Below are positions 52,656 to 64,000 of a stretch of DNA of 64,000 nt, one piece after another (within the stretch, counting starts at the first letter, position 1; the number at the start of each line of letters is the position of its first letter). Made by a program: the position numbers and the translations under genes. Under the pieces are notes generated by a model. It did no database searches and had not been told where the DNA came from. It worked only from the letters and a program-made list of their open reading frames with translations. The DNA comes from Brugia malayi. Lineage: Eukaryota; Nematoda; Chromadorea; Rhabditida; Onchocercidae. The DNA lies in NCBI RefSeq assembly GCF_000002995.4, contig NW_025062477.1:7164649-7228648 (forward strand). The letters are read 5' to 3'.

Positions 52656-55600
52656 TTACGATGACCTAGCTTCAGTAGTCAGAGGTGTGCAATGATCAAT
52701 GAATTCTTTTGCGGCGGGAATTTTGTCACTAATGTTTTGGTCGAAAATTTCTGAATTTGAAACGATTGGAAGAAAAACACCAACAAAATCCTCCGAATAT
52801 GGTGGAGCAACAATCTCGAGAACTTCAGTCGCGAAATACCTGATTTTAATTAGGACTTAGAATGAATTTTCAATGAATTTAATTTAGAAAGAAATCCACT
52901 CATTTTCCTACCTTTTTCTAGCAAAAACGGAGATTAGAAAGAGTCAAAATCCATATATGAATCAATGATATGCAGCCTGATATACTTTCTGAATAGAAAT
53001 CAAACGACCAAGAAAGATCTGGGATCAAAAACAGTAAAGATATTACCTGACAAGAGAAATGTCAATTTGACCATCACGAAACATTTTGTTAATTTTCTCA
53101 ACAACCGGTAAGGCCAAACCAACTGATAATAAATGAACGAAGCGGTCGACTACACTACGCTGCTTCTCCATAATAACTTCAGCAGCTTCATTCATCATTG
53201 ATTGCCTGTCATACAGCTCACACAGAATTCGGAAAACTCTAAAAATTTGTCAACTTGTCAGATAGAAAGGCTACTATTTACCACTATCTCATCAACTACA
53301 AAACTATAAAAGTAACAATATTACTATGTTATTAATAGTTGTTAAATGAAATAATCTAAATACTACAAAGCATGTAGGACTTATTACTAATGGCTGTCAT
53401 CCAATACTTACAAAAAAATCACATTAGTCAACCAATACTTTAAGAAACTTTAAAAAAAGAAAAAAACTAAAGTTAGAAACAAGACAAGGCTAGCTTTGTA
53501 GAAAAGGTATTCAAAAAATACCTTAATTGTAAATTAGGATGTGTTGTAGCAATCTGGTCAAGCAATACAAAATGCACCGGTTCCGGTTCACTGATAAGTT
53601 CTTCGCTTAAAAGATTTCCACGCAAATAATACAATAATCCGGCGGCAATGACAGGAAGACGTATTGCATATAACAGTGATTTCATTTCCTTCATAAGGTC
53701 ATCTGTCTTTTCTAGCAAATTAACTATTCGTTCGATGGTATCCCGAGTCATGTTCAATTCATGTCGGTTCTGTACTCGGCCAGTAGTCGTCTTCTGTTCA
53801 GCAACACATGATGCATATGCCAACAAATAGACATATTTCGGTCGATGATCGACATGAACTTTGATACCTTCATATGCGAAAAGTGAGTCAGTTAACATGT
53901 CAACAAAGAAATGTTCTCGAATTAATTCAATTGGCGGCGGATTTGATGAAACGTACTGCTGAAAAAAGAAAAGAGTCATTTAATTGCATAATGAATAAAA
54001 ATGGGACCAAAATAATTGCAAATTAATGAAAATTAAGCACTAAAGCTATGTTTCTGTGAAAGTATTTCGAAGGAAGAGTGGTTGACCTGATACAGCTGTG
54101 TGATATCCGCAGGATTCAAACACTGCTTGCTAATCATTGTATGCATTGCTTGTAACAAGTTTAATGTAATCTGTTCTTCATGTGATTGCTTCAAAGCAAT
54201 GTGTAACGCCGATGTGTCCTGTTCACGATCATGTGCTTCCATACGAAGCACTTGGGAGATATGAGCACAAGCTGCAGAAGCCATTCCGGTTTCCTAGTAA
54301 ATATGTATAGGGTAAATTAAAAGTATCGAATTTCCAATATCCAGTCACTGAAGTTAAATTGATGTATTATAAGCCTGATTTGGCCTGCGGTGAGCCTTCC
54401 AGAAGACTCATACTTTTAATTTAATAATGGTTGATAAGCAATTCATAATTTATCTCACAAGATCTTGGCCATTCAACAGGACCATGCTTTTCCAGCTCAC
54501 AGAGACAAATATATGAATACGCTGAATATATTGGTAACAAAGGCATGCCCAACATAAGGCAAAAATATTGATTAAATCAAAAAGTACTTCTTCACATATA
54601 ACGTGTAACAGCGCTTGTGTATAAAGATATGTGTGTTCACTATGACAAACGACTCGAACAAGCTCCGCAAGAGCATTTTCATAAGCTTCTGTCATAGGAC
54701 CTCGCCGATGTTCATGAAATACAGCATCAATTGTGAATAGAACTACTCGCGAAAAAATTTCAAGCTGAAATAAAAAGTCAAAATATTATGATACTAATCA
54801 ACTTTATGAAACAAATATATTTTCCAAAAACTTGTTTTACGAGTGGAAAACTAGTACTTTATGCACACTTTTCTTGAACTATAACACTGATAATATAGCA
54901 AAAAACTCAGTAAAGTCCAGGAATACTTTCATAAAAACTGTCGAATTAAAAGTATATTAAGAAACTCTACCTGTTGAGCTGCAGTGTTTACATTACTAAT
55001 TTCATGTTGAAAACCGGCATCTGATATTAATTTTACAGCAAAATTTAACATCAAACAGTGAGGATATTGTTCAGCAAGTGAATAAATTAACCTCCGCCAA
55101 GGTCTGGAAAAACTCTACGTAAATCATATTTTTGAAGTGGTCTCTTACTTCAAAAATTTCCTACTCACCTACTTGAAATTTCTTTGAGATTTCATTACTG
55201 AAATGATTTACTGAATAAAGACTGAAAAGAAATCTTGTTTCACGATTTGCTTTATTATTGCATATCTGCTCACTGGAAAGTTCATGTTGAAAAGTAGTAC
55301 ATCAGTTAAATTAACTAAAAAGCGAAATTTAAAAAAGTGCAACTAACTTGTGGGAGATCAATTCAGGTAGCCATTCAATGCCAACACCTTCTGCTTCAAA
55401 TATTTTGTCCGCTAATTCGGGTTGAAAATGCTTTACAATTAAAGCACTCAATGCTGATTCGAAACATTCGTCTACTGTCGCTCGACTACCCTCCAAATCC
55501 GCCAACCAGTCGCCGATTAGGTTACAAAGCTTTAAAAAAAACGTTCGAGACGATTCTTTGTAATGCAACCTTCAAATTTACAACATCCTTATTTACTGCT

Positions 55601-56162
55601 ATGAATAACAAGAAACGAGTCACTAAGACTTCTTCCATTGCTCACTTGCATTTTTCTTCACCTAATTATTAAAGCATGATTATTTCGTAATTTCTTTATA
55701 TGTCAGTGCCATATGAACGACTTCTTCGCTTATTAATATATCTATTGTCCATCGTCCAAATTGACTTTTTACCTGGCCCAGTGAGCAGTAGTTTTCAGAA
55801 AGTAAGTTGACAACTGTTTCCGGATCTCCACCACAACGAAAAAATGTTTGCAAAACACCAACTATTTGCGGCTCCATAACGAAATCGGGAACTGGAATCT
55901 GATACTCACTTATACTAATTTTAAATTAACAACTGATAAATTCAAAAAAAAAAAAAAAAAAAATTATAAAGAAGAGATACATAGTGGTGCCAACTTCTGG
56001 TCTCGGATAAGTAGCAACTCTAGACTCTCAGGTCACTTTTCTTAAACATAATAGTTTGAAGAACTTACGACTAAGATGGCGCATGCAGTGATCCAGCAGC
56101 ATTTCCCTTTCTTCTTCATTTGTTTCATCATCATCTTCCCCGCAATCACCTAAGTCTTCCAT
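52656..56162 (-). CDS. negative elongation factor C/D (NELF-C/D, TH1)
   Basis: Subunit of the NELF complex, which with DSIF holds RNA polymerase II in promoter-proximal pause. Nine GT-AG exons give 574 residues (human NELFCD about 590): 56069-56162, 55773-55891, 55348-55529, 54971-55103, 54588-54764, 54087-54293, 53522-53958, 53047-53238, 52656-52839. After an acidic N-terminus the family signature appears in order: [150 protein letters not shown]. The order and spacing match human NELFCD over the whole length, so this is an orthologue rather than a fragment. C. elegans is generally stated to lack NELF, which makes its presence informative. A small gene follows 269 bases downstream on the same strand. 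Confidence 0.95.
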
Positions 56163-57413
56163 TCGGTTGAACTTTTACAATACAATCTGTAACAACTACC
56201 TCGAAATAAGATAAAATCTTCCCAGAACACATTTTACCGATAAAGACAACAGTCTCAATTCATCCCAATTTTAAATTTTAATTCCTTACACTTTGTATCC
56301 TTAACTATATCTAAAAGAGCAAACGTATGCTCCCATCGCAATTTTTCTCAGCCAGCGTTTCTGAGATATAAAAGTCAGCAACCTTCAAGAAATAATAATC
56401 AAAATTAGAGGAAAACTAGATTCTGAAGATGTTAAAGTCCGCAAATAGTGGAAAACATGTCATCAGAAGTTTTATTCAGTATGTATTACAAAATCAGCTA
56501 ACTCATAAAAAATGCACCATAACTTCGGAAAGTTCATTTTATCAAACAGAGAGCATATTTTGAATAAATTAACAATGCATGTCAACCGGAAAAATATTTA
56601 TTACATGCTAATGATTCATCACTATAAACCAATTCGTTATTCCTTTGTTATATCCCATTCTTTGAAACAGTGAATCCTTTATCTAAATCTCAAATAGTAA
56701 ATGTCTTCATTGCTAATCTGCTAAGCCAGCGCACTTTCCACATCTTTAGAAATCTTCTCTAATTAGTTAATAAAAAAGAAACGATCGGTGGCAGTTTTCT
56801 CACCGTTATTCAGTAGTACCATTCTTTCCTTAGCTGTTTCAATTATTCGACTGATATTGTATCGACTCACATTTATAAACAAAATAAACAACATTTGGGG
56901 TCATAACATCTCGACATTTGGTCATAACATCTCGCTCGCAGATAAGAAACAAAAGGCTAAGTCCAGGTTCTACAAACTCAAAGTAAGTCAAGTTTTTGAA
57001 CTTAACCTAAATCATCTATTCTTCTGAGCAAAAATTTACTTCAAATTCACGATAATCATTAGATAAATTCTACATGCATTATGAACAAAAACTGAAATTT
57101 GGCTGTCATTTGGTGTGTCTAAAAGAAAAAAAAGCTATTTAATGTTCTGTAAAAACTGTGCTTAAGCAGTGGATATCGCAATAATGTAAAAATTAATACT
57201 ATAATTAATGGACGATCCGTTAATACAAAACACAATTTGGAGAAAAAAAGGATAAAAGCTGACGTCTAACTTGAAAAACCTGACGGAGACTAATTCAAAA
57301 ACAATTTCTTGAATCTAAGTTACAACAACAAACAAAAAAACCATAATTTTTAAAATATTGAATGCTGAAGCAGGCTTATTACTTCACTTTACTCAACAGT
57401 TATGCTAACAGTG
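56163..57413. other. intergenic, with a 21-23-bp tandem repeat
   Basis: No gene seen between NELF-C/D and NIPP1. ACATTTGG(GG)TCATAACATCTCG occurs twice in tandem at 56891-56913 and 56914-56934, the second copy lacking two G. The interval should contain the NELF-C/D promoter. Confidence 0.5.
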
Positions 57414-57419
57414 TTTATT
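57414..57419 (-). terminator. polyadenylation signal overlapping the NIPP1 stop
   Basis: On the minus strand the stop codon TAA is followed by ATAAAC, so an AATAAA begins at the last base of the stop codon. If used, the 3' UTR would be only some 10-20 bases. Confidence 0.5.
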
Positions 57420-59637
57420 TATGCCAGAACTCGGCTCTGATTCGATTTTCTACCTGGCCATGATTCTTTGGCATATTTCTTCTTGTGCGGTGCATCATCA
57501 TCTTCATCATCATGTATTCGGTGCGTTCCCTGAACGAAAGGACCAACATGTCCAGAGGTAGGTTCCGGCAAACTTTTCGCATATAACTCCAAATCCGGAG
57601 CAGCATTCATAACAATTGACAAACTTGAAATCATTGGCTGTACATATCTGAACAGCAATACATTCAAGTAGAAAAATATCGGTTAAAAATATTAAGCTTA
57701 AAGAAAAAAAAGAAAAAAAAAAAAAGCATTAACCTTGCATTTTTGTAATCATCCACGCGTCCAGGCCTCAGAATCTTTTTCTGTGTAGGACCTTCTTTAG
57801 CTCTTTGCTCAGTTCCTTCATCCAAAGGTTTTCGTTTTGTAGATATTATTGCCGTAGCAACCAAATTTCGAAAACGTCCTACTGTTGGATCAATATCTTC
57901 TTAAACAAGAGAAAACCATATTTAAATTGAATCGGCAATTGATTGCTTAGAAAAAAACTGCCGAAGAAACCAATATTAAATTATTCGAATTTGCAAATTG
58001 CTTAATAAAATAATCTGTAAACTTACCTGGATTAATTATGGTTTCCTCTTCAATAAATGCAACATTTCCACGTGGCCTTTTTTTCCGTCGCGCATCTTCT
58101 AGTGAAATTGGTATAACGGGTATTCGTCTATTTAGTGCTGTGTTATACTCAGTTAGGTTCTGAAAATTGTTCAAACAACTAATTTCTCTTGATTTTATTT
58201 GATTCCCAGTAACAAGAAATGCAGTGTGGAATAGCATGATTAAAATACTTCTTGTGAACAAAATTAAACGTAAACGAATGGACTATTATGATTCAATTTC
58301 CACAGAAAGTCATAAGGATAATGTGGAAATACACAATCCATCAGAATAGTCAAAGAATTCCTCCAAACATTATTAAGAAAATATGATCCTTTACAGTATA
58401 GAAAGACTAATCAGGGAACGCGCACACAAATAGAATGAAAATCTGGTTTTTTTACTAAGGCTACACATCGAAATCAAGCCAAGAAAAATCCAAAAAAAAA
58501 AAAAAAAAACTTCAGGACACTGTGCTTAACCTCAAGCTCATGTTCCTCTGGTAGCAAATCTTTATTTCCTTCATCGTCATCATTAGCCGAATCAAGTTTC
58601 GCGCGCAATATGTACCTCCTCGTAGAAGCACCGAAATGAAATATACTGGCAATATCTATGAAAACTGGTTGCTTTGGTTCAATGCGGACCTTACCAACAA
58701 AGGTACCATGACCTGAAAAAAAAGCTCTTCAAATTAATTTTTCCCACATGAGAAATTCACTTGCTAATGTGACTTATCCGACCGCTCTATCTACCTCAAG
58801 AAATGAGAAAAAAAATTTTGTGTTCAGAAACACTAACCAATGAAATGAGATAATGTAAGAAATGAAGTTCTACACTTAAAAATATAATTTATAAAAGAGG
58901 AAATGCTACTAAACTAAAAATGATGTCACACTTCATAAAATCTGATAAGTTTTTAGGTTAAATTTATATTTGAATATTGCCAAAAATACTGACGAAAACG
59001 GCGAAGACCTACAGCTATTCATATCTACGATTGCAAATCGTTGCAGAAATTTATGATAAATCAGAACAGCATGCACTCTGGAACACGATGCATGTTCCAC
59101 TACAAAATCACATTGTTTGGGATTACGTCCAAAGAAATAGGCACGCTTTTCATCAACCATCAATTTCTGGAATAAATAAACAAGATTTTTCAACAACAAC
59201 AATATCCGAAGTAGTTAAAAATACGACAGCAATAAAGTACGCAGTAAAATTTTCACAGTATGAAAATAATTCATACTGTTCGAGTTAATATTAACTTAGT
59301 GATGGCTAGTAAAGTTCAGGAGTCAACACGTAATACAGTATCTTCTGAACTTGTCTGAAGTATCTGATTTTGCATGATGATAAGATGGACGATATGAAAG
59401 ATAAGTAAATGAACATACCTGGATTAACTGATCACCTTTTACAACATCAAGATGACATCCACTCGGTGGCCTCCCTGCCCAAGGAGGTATTTCATATTCG
59501 ACTATAGCATTTACTGCACCTTCCCCCGAAGCACCTACAGTAGACAGAACTGCATTCGTTGATAAAGAAGTTACACTGTTTGCAGGAGCAACTGATCCAG
59601 CAATTCTTTTTCCATCCTTTGTTACTTCGGAGAACAT
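57419..59637 (-). CDS. NIPP1, nuclear inhibitor of protein phosphatase 1 (PPP1R8)
   Basis: Nuclear PP1 regulator that couples the phosphatase to splicing and chromatin proteins through an N-terminal FHA domain. Six GT-AG exons (59419-59637, 59013-59166, 58531-58712, 58027-58159, 57734-57899, 57419-57647) give 360 residues (human 351). After a low-complexity Ser/Thr/Ala N-terminus come YEIPPWAGRPPSG and the FHA domain (about 60-140) with FFGRN, CDFVVEHASCSRVHAVLIY, DMNSCHGTFVGKVRIEP and HFGASTRRYILR. The central PP1 region reads RRKKRPRGNVAF then EETIINPEDIDPTVGRFRNL, aligned with the human region around its RVTF motif, but the Arg and Thr are replaced (NVAF, about 217-220). The tail contains a DDEDDD cluster. 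TTTTTTCAG lies 45 bases upstream of the ATG. Confidence 0.95.
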
Positions 59638-60404
59638 TGATGCCAAAAATACCCACAAGCTGTAATTCTGAGATGGGAAAATCTGAAAAAAAAAAAAAAA
59701 ATTAAAACGAAATTCTACAAAGGTACGCATTAGATATCTTAACCACTTATAACAGTCGCAATTAGGAAATCTTAAACGAAATCTCAAAACTACTCATTTC
59801 TGTCAAGAAATATTTTTTTAATCTGCACATTCAAATCTGCAAATCATTTGTTCCAGTTGTTATTCAGATTCTAGCAAACTAACAAATAAGTTCACTTCAA
59901 ACTAGGAAACCCATAATTTATCCGAAAACATAAAATGGCAAACTTGTATAATATGTTAAGCAAAGTCACAAAACCAGTTCTTCAAACTATTAACACATTC
60001 AATGAGAAAATAATTTATTCGAGACATACACAAAACGAGGTATACAGAGCAAATTTTCTGTCGCTTAATAATTATAAATACATGATTACCAATTATCACA
60101 AATCTGAATGTTACTGTAGAGCAAAGGTAGTGTCAAATACTACTGCACATTGATAAAAAAGATAAATCAGGTAAGGCGCTATGCAAATATAGACGAGCAA
60201 TGAATGGACAAATAACTGTTTTAACCAGTAAGACACAAACTAATTAATTACGAATCAATGTACAAGACTAGTTAAAAATCACTCGGTAAGACAACGGTCA
60301 AACTTCTCTCCAAATACCAGTAATTAAAGTTAGCAAATTTAAGTTAAATTAAAGTCATTAAGTTTAAAAAAATATATTACTAATAGAAGTTAGCAAATTG
60401 AGAT
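59638..60404. other. 0.8-kb spacer between 5'-nucleotidase and NIPP1
   Basis: No gene seen. It contains short A/T-rich ORFs only and the presumed NIPP1 promoter. The spacing is larger than typical nematode operon gaps. Confidence 0.5.
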
Positions 60405-62717
60405 TTATCGTAAATTAGGGACTTTGTTGTTGACAACAACCGATTCTTCTTCTGTTGCGACGTGCGACTTTTTCTTTGATTCTAGACGACAATTTATACA
60501 AGCTGCAAAAAAAAGAAGTAATCATCTTACGAGAAAAAACTGATAAGTAAAGAATCGATAAGTAACCCAGATGTAAAGCAAAGTAAAGAATAAGCCGCAT
60601 AATATTTTCTACCTTCCCAAAATTTTAAACGAAACTTTTTTTCGTGATAAGCAGAAAGTGTTTTCTTAGCTCTCTTCACCTGAAGCACAACAGAGTTTAA
60701 CGTTATTAAAAATGATTTATGATAACACATAAATTGCAAATCACCTAACAGATCAAAGAACTCGTAAACTTACAAAGATTTTCGTCTCTCTCTGTTTCGA
60801 ATATAGAATTCAGAATTAAACGAGGAACGTGCATAGTCTGATCATCTAACAAAACGATATCATATCCATCCAAATATTTAGCCAGTAATGTTTCGTCATT
60901 ATAATTCAGAAAACCTATTTTCAATGCAACTTGTTCACATTCCAAACCTACGTCCATTTTCGAATCTAAAATTCAGATGAAACTGAAAAAAATTGGAAAA
61001 TATAATCTCAAACTAGAAGCTGGAGTGTCCACGAACCAAATAAAGCAAAGCTGACGTCAAGAATAAACATGGACTTCAGTATTAATTTAAACGATGCTTT
61101 CACTTGAATTTTTATTAATTCAAAATAATGATAATGATTGAGAATACCTCCTAGAGAGTCGCCCATCAATAAAACACATGTTCGCGATGAAATCTCACTG
61201 AACAACGACCCATAACGACTAATAACAGCACTGTTTTTACAAAATGTGTGAATAAGAGGTTCACTAAATGCAACTGCTACATCGTTTTCATCATATTTCT
61301 AAATGCTTTACACATTAAATAAGTTTCAGAAAATCAACTTAGTTATTTCATCAAAAAAACTCTCTCTCTGGAAGCTTCAAAAAAAAATACTGTCGCTGTT
61401 CTACCGGACTAAATCCAGTATTCAGTTCTTGATATTCGAAAAATTGGATATACCCGAAAACTTAACATTACCAATGTAAGTTGTTTTGTTCTGGGATTCG
61501 TAAAGTATACTGATAATAACGTCAAGACTTCGAACGGATCCCTACTTTTAGTAAACAGTGATTCTACTAAAAAATAGAAGTTATGATTACCATCATATTC
61601 GAAACAATGTGTATATTATTTGGAAATCTGCCAAGCTCTTTCCGCAAAAAAAAATCAATCACGTTTCCTATACCAGCAGAAAAAATAATTAAAGGCACGT
61701 TATGATCACGCAACATTAGCATTAACTCCTCTGCTCCTTCCCTGGAAAAAATACAGTCTGACAAAAAACTGATCACTATCCTAAATATTTCACAATAAGT
61801 TAGACACTTTCGACAACCTAAGAAATTATTGCAACCCAAAGCAAAAAAAACATCGCATGTTGCTTGAATTCATTTACTTTAATTCGAGTTTTGCTTCAGC
61901 AACAAATTTTTGGATCATTTTCTTCGTAAAACCAGTTTTGATGATGTGTTCGTGAGAAGTTCTCCACCTAGAACGAACTGCACGTTATTATTTATATATG
62001 TGATGCAATTTAGGATCTGGGTAAGACTAAGATATAAATAAAGAGAATGAAAGAAAGCATACCAGTCTTCCATGTGAGGAATTTTTTCAGCAACTGTTAT
62101 GTGTGGATCAAACTCAATTGGGAGATATTTCTCCTTCAGTCTTTCGAGAATCATACCAAGCTCTTGCGACACTGTCCATGCAGCGCTATCAAAAACGCCA
62201 TGTGTTGTTAAACAACTTTTACCTTCAGGGTCGTGGAAACGTGATAACGTATAATCAAAATCTGAGACCACCTAAATACCTTCATTCAAGCATCAGTCCA
62301 TTTACGTAACAGAATTTTCAAAAAGAAATGTGAATGAAGTGTGATATCCACCAAGAAAATTAATAATTATTAAATAATTCATAGCCAAAAGCAACTAACG
62401 AACTAGTGAAAATCTAAAAATTAACGTTGGTGATGCATCTTAGAAGACGTACAAAACTGGCAAAAATATTTGGATAGCAATTTATTGTATTGATATATAA
62501 AAAACAGAGCAGAAAAAGAATGAGATGCTTGAAAAGTTTGAAACGGAAATCCTAAGTTTCTAAAAGGTGAACCAGTCAGCACAAATACAAACTACGTATA
62601 TATGAAAACATAGCTACTGTTTCAAAATATATCAAATGATAGCCTTACCAAAAGTTTATCCTTGTCAGCACTGATAATCTGGTTAAGTTTCTGTTCTACG
62701 GCAGACGAGTCGCGCAT
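60405..62717 (-). CDS. cytosolic 5'-nucleotidase III (NT5C3 family)
   Basis: HAD-superfamily enzyme that dephosphorylates pyrimidine nucleoside monophosphates. Sure exons: 62649-62717, 62063-62271, 61878-61967, 61591-61741, 61148-61298, 60774-60965. HAD motif I is [12 protein letters not shown], motif II region [14 protein letters not shown], motif IV region [32 protein letters not shown] and [11 protein letters not shown] match human NT5C3. After 60774 (phase 1) two ends are possible: a 14-base exon 60666-60679 giving CEES and stop (291 residues), or exon 60405-60502 giving a 32-residue Lys/Glu/Val tail beginning [14 protein letters not shown] (319 residues). The span given covers the longer form. 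The start at 62717 follows a TTACCAG acceptor 17 bases upstream; an in-frame ATG at 62756 would add 13 residues. Confidence 0.92.
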
Positions 62718-63734
62718 GCGCACCTTTTCACTGGTAAGCAACACATCGATCAGCATATAAAAATCAATGTTGAAAAGGAAAACATAAGGTCGAAATTTAT
62801 TAACAACGTAGTATATGTTACATAGGAAATTCATCGAAACTAATTTTCCATTCCACTCGAACGAAAGAGGAGATATTCTCCATTCCGTAAAAGCAGACGA
62901 AACAATGATTTCTTAAACAATAACTTCTACTCTAACAATATACAATAAACATGTTAATATGACGGTTGGAAATGAAATTCGGTCCAAAAAAAGTTAGCGA
63001 GATGTTATACAGGATATTTATTCTTCATACATCAAAGTATTAGCATAATAAAGATAATCCGGAAATCTGATATAACTGGATGACAATAGAGAATACGGCC
63101 ATTTGACACTGGTATAACTGCATGATTTCGGGGAAAAAAGTGTTGAAGTGATAGACATTTGATTGGAATAGTTGACGATATAGTGTGATAATGTAAGAAA
63201 AACAAGAAAAGTAGCAAGAGAATGGGAAATTATTGAACTAAGAAACAAAAGGAAATGATAACAATGGTAAAATGTGTAGATAAGAATACTACAATATTCG
63301 GACGGTGACGGTTCTCAAGCAGTACGGACGGACGGAAGACTGCGCTTCCATACTATTCCGTCCAGCTATTCTCCGCACTATGAGCCTTTAGTAAATTAGC
63401 AACCACTTCTATAATCATTCTCTGTACTGCATTACGGTCTGCGGCATCCATTTCTTGCTTTCCGGCTGCACTGCATTACGGTTTACGGCATCCATTTCTT
63501 GCTTTCCGGCTGTACTGCATTATGTTTTGTGGTATTGATTTTTCGCTATCCAGCCATGAACCTGAGAACTGCACTCGAGAATAATAGGCTTGATAGGCTG
63601 TGGGTTGCGTGCATGGCATTAAAATACTGTACGTGTGTTGGCGTTGCCTTTTTTCACTAGTGGCTTAGGTAATATTAGGACAGAATGAGCGTAAGTTGTT
63701 ATTAAAAGTAATTCAGGTAGTACTCACAGAAATC
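62718..63734. promoter_or_regulatory. divergent region between 5'-nucleotidase and U2AF35
   Basis: About 1 kb separates the two divergent start codons. The left part is AT-rich without features; the right part (63300-63660) is markedly GC-richer, with a tandem repeat and an inverted pair (GGACGGAA near 63331, TTCCGTCC near 63357). It probably contains both promoters and the U2AF35 5' UTR. Confidence 0.45.
63422..63553. repeat. 44-bp tandem repeat, three copies
   Basis: Units at 63422-63465, 63466-63509 and 63510-63553 each begin CTGyACTGCATTA. Copies 1 and 2 differ at only a few positions (shared GGCATCCATTTCTTGCTTTC); copy 3 is clearly diverged. The array sits about 180 bases upstream of the U2AF35 start codon. 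Confidence 0.85.
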
Positions 63735-63800
63735 ATGGCAAATTATCATATGTCAGGCGCCGAATATCTCGCATCTATTTATGGAACTGAAAAGGATAAG
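63735..63800 (+). CDS. U2AF small subunit (U2AF35), first coding exon, partial
   Basis: Recognises the AG of the 3' splice site as partner of U2AF65. The exon encodes 22 residues ending GAEYLASIYGTEKDK, matching the conserved N-terminus of U2AF35 (AEYLASIxGTEKDK), with a donor AAG/GTTAAT in phase 0 directly before the expected VNC of the first zinc finger. The next exon does not appear in the remaining 200 bases, so the gene continues beyond the window. The N-terminal extension before AEYL is a few residues longer than in the human protein. Confidence 0.85.
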
Positions 63801-64000
63801 GTTAATAGTTTGGTATTTGATATTTTACTTTGCATGCTTTGAAGATTGTCAGTTTTGACGTAGCAAAAAGATAGATTTGTACTGTCTCTACTAAAGAGCC
63901 GTCCTGAAATGCGGGAAATTTGTTTTTTTCTGCAATACAGAAAATTTAATTTTGCTGGAAGTTGTCTTGTAACAGAATCTCCGAAACTTATTTCTTCGAG

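Noticed and set aside
55680..55772. Continuation of the NELF-C/D exon 2 frame to a stop
   Set aside because: Removing the intron at 55772 joins [10 protein letters not shown] to LCNLIGDWL exactly as in human NELFCD, so the read-through is intronic.
59935..60153. Plus-strand 72-codon ORF between NIPP1 and the nucleotidase
   Set aside because: No similarity, no splice context and AT-biased composition; treated as chance.

Overview
The window is AT-rich, intron-dense nuclear DNA from a nematode. The grounds are short exons with GT-AG introns ending in TTTCAG-like acceptors, strong acceptors lying a few bases upstream of several start codons (as expected for spliced-leader trans-splicing), and genes that match C. 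elegans families (CED-1, alpha-catulin CTN-1, WDR-23, mitochondrial SOD). A NELF-C/D gene, which C. elegans is generally stated to lack, points to another lineage; a clade III (filarial-type) parasite is my inference, not something the sequence proves. All gene models below were built by hand from splice sites, reading phase and family similarity.

Layout. 1.5-6.3 kb (minus): a 301-residue miniature CED-1 paralogue with a signal peptide, EMI domain, one cysteine-rich unit, a membrane segment and an NPxY/YxxL tail. 14.2-22.3 kb (minus): full-length CED-1/MEGF10/Draper-type engulfment receptor with EMI, about 17 EGF-like units, a membrane segment and an NPLY tail. The two are tandem duplicates with matching exon lengths. 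26.6-33.9 kb (minus): alpha-catulin (ctn-1), with a possible alternative C-terminus. 34-39 kb: mostly non-coding, one doubtful small ORF. 39.2-40.9 kb (minus): an unrecognised 256-residue protein with three membrane segments. 43.4-48.7 kb (minus): DCAF11/WDR-23. 49.9-51.5 kb (plus): mitochondrial Mn superoxide dismutase, head to head with WDR-23. 51.8-56.2 kb (minus): NELF-C/D, followed 269 bp downstream by an operon-like 95-residue protein of unknown function. 57.4-59.6 kb (minus): NIPP1 (PPP1R8). 60.4-62.7 kb (minus): cytosolic 5'-nucleotidase III. 63.7 kb (plus): first exon of U2AF35, running off the window.

Themes. The left part encodes cell-surface and cytoskeletal functions (apoptotic-cell engulfment, dystrobrevin-linked scaffold). 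The right part holds housekeeping nuclear genes (transcription pausing, PP1 regulation, splicing, nucleotide turnover) and a divergent redox pair (WDR-23, which targets SKN-1/Nrf, and MnSOD). The most notable items are the mini-CED-1, NELF-C/D with its downstream orphan gene, the alternative catulin end, and two exons whose only workable 3' splice site lacks AG.
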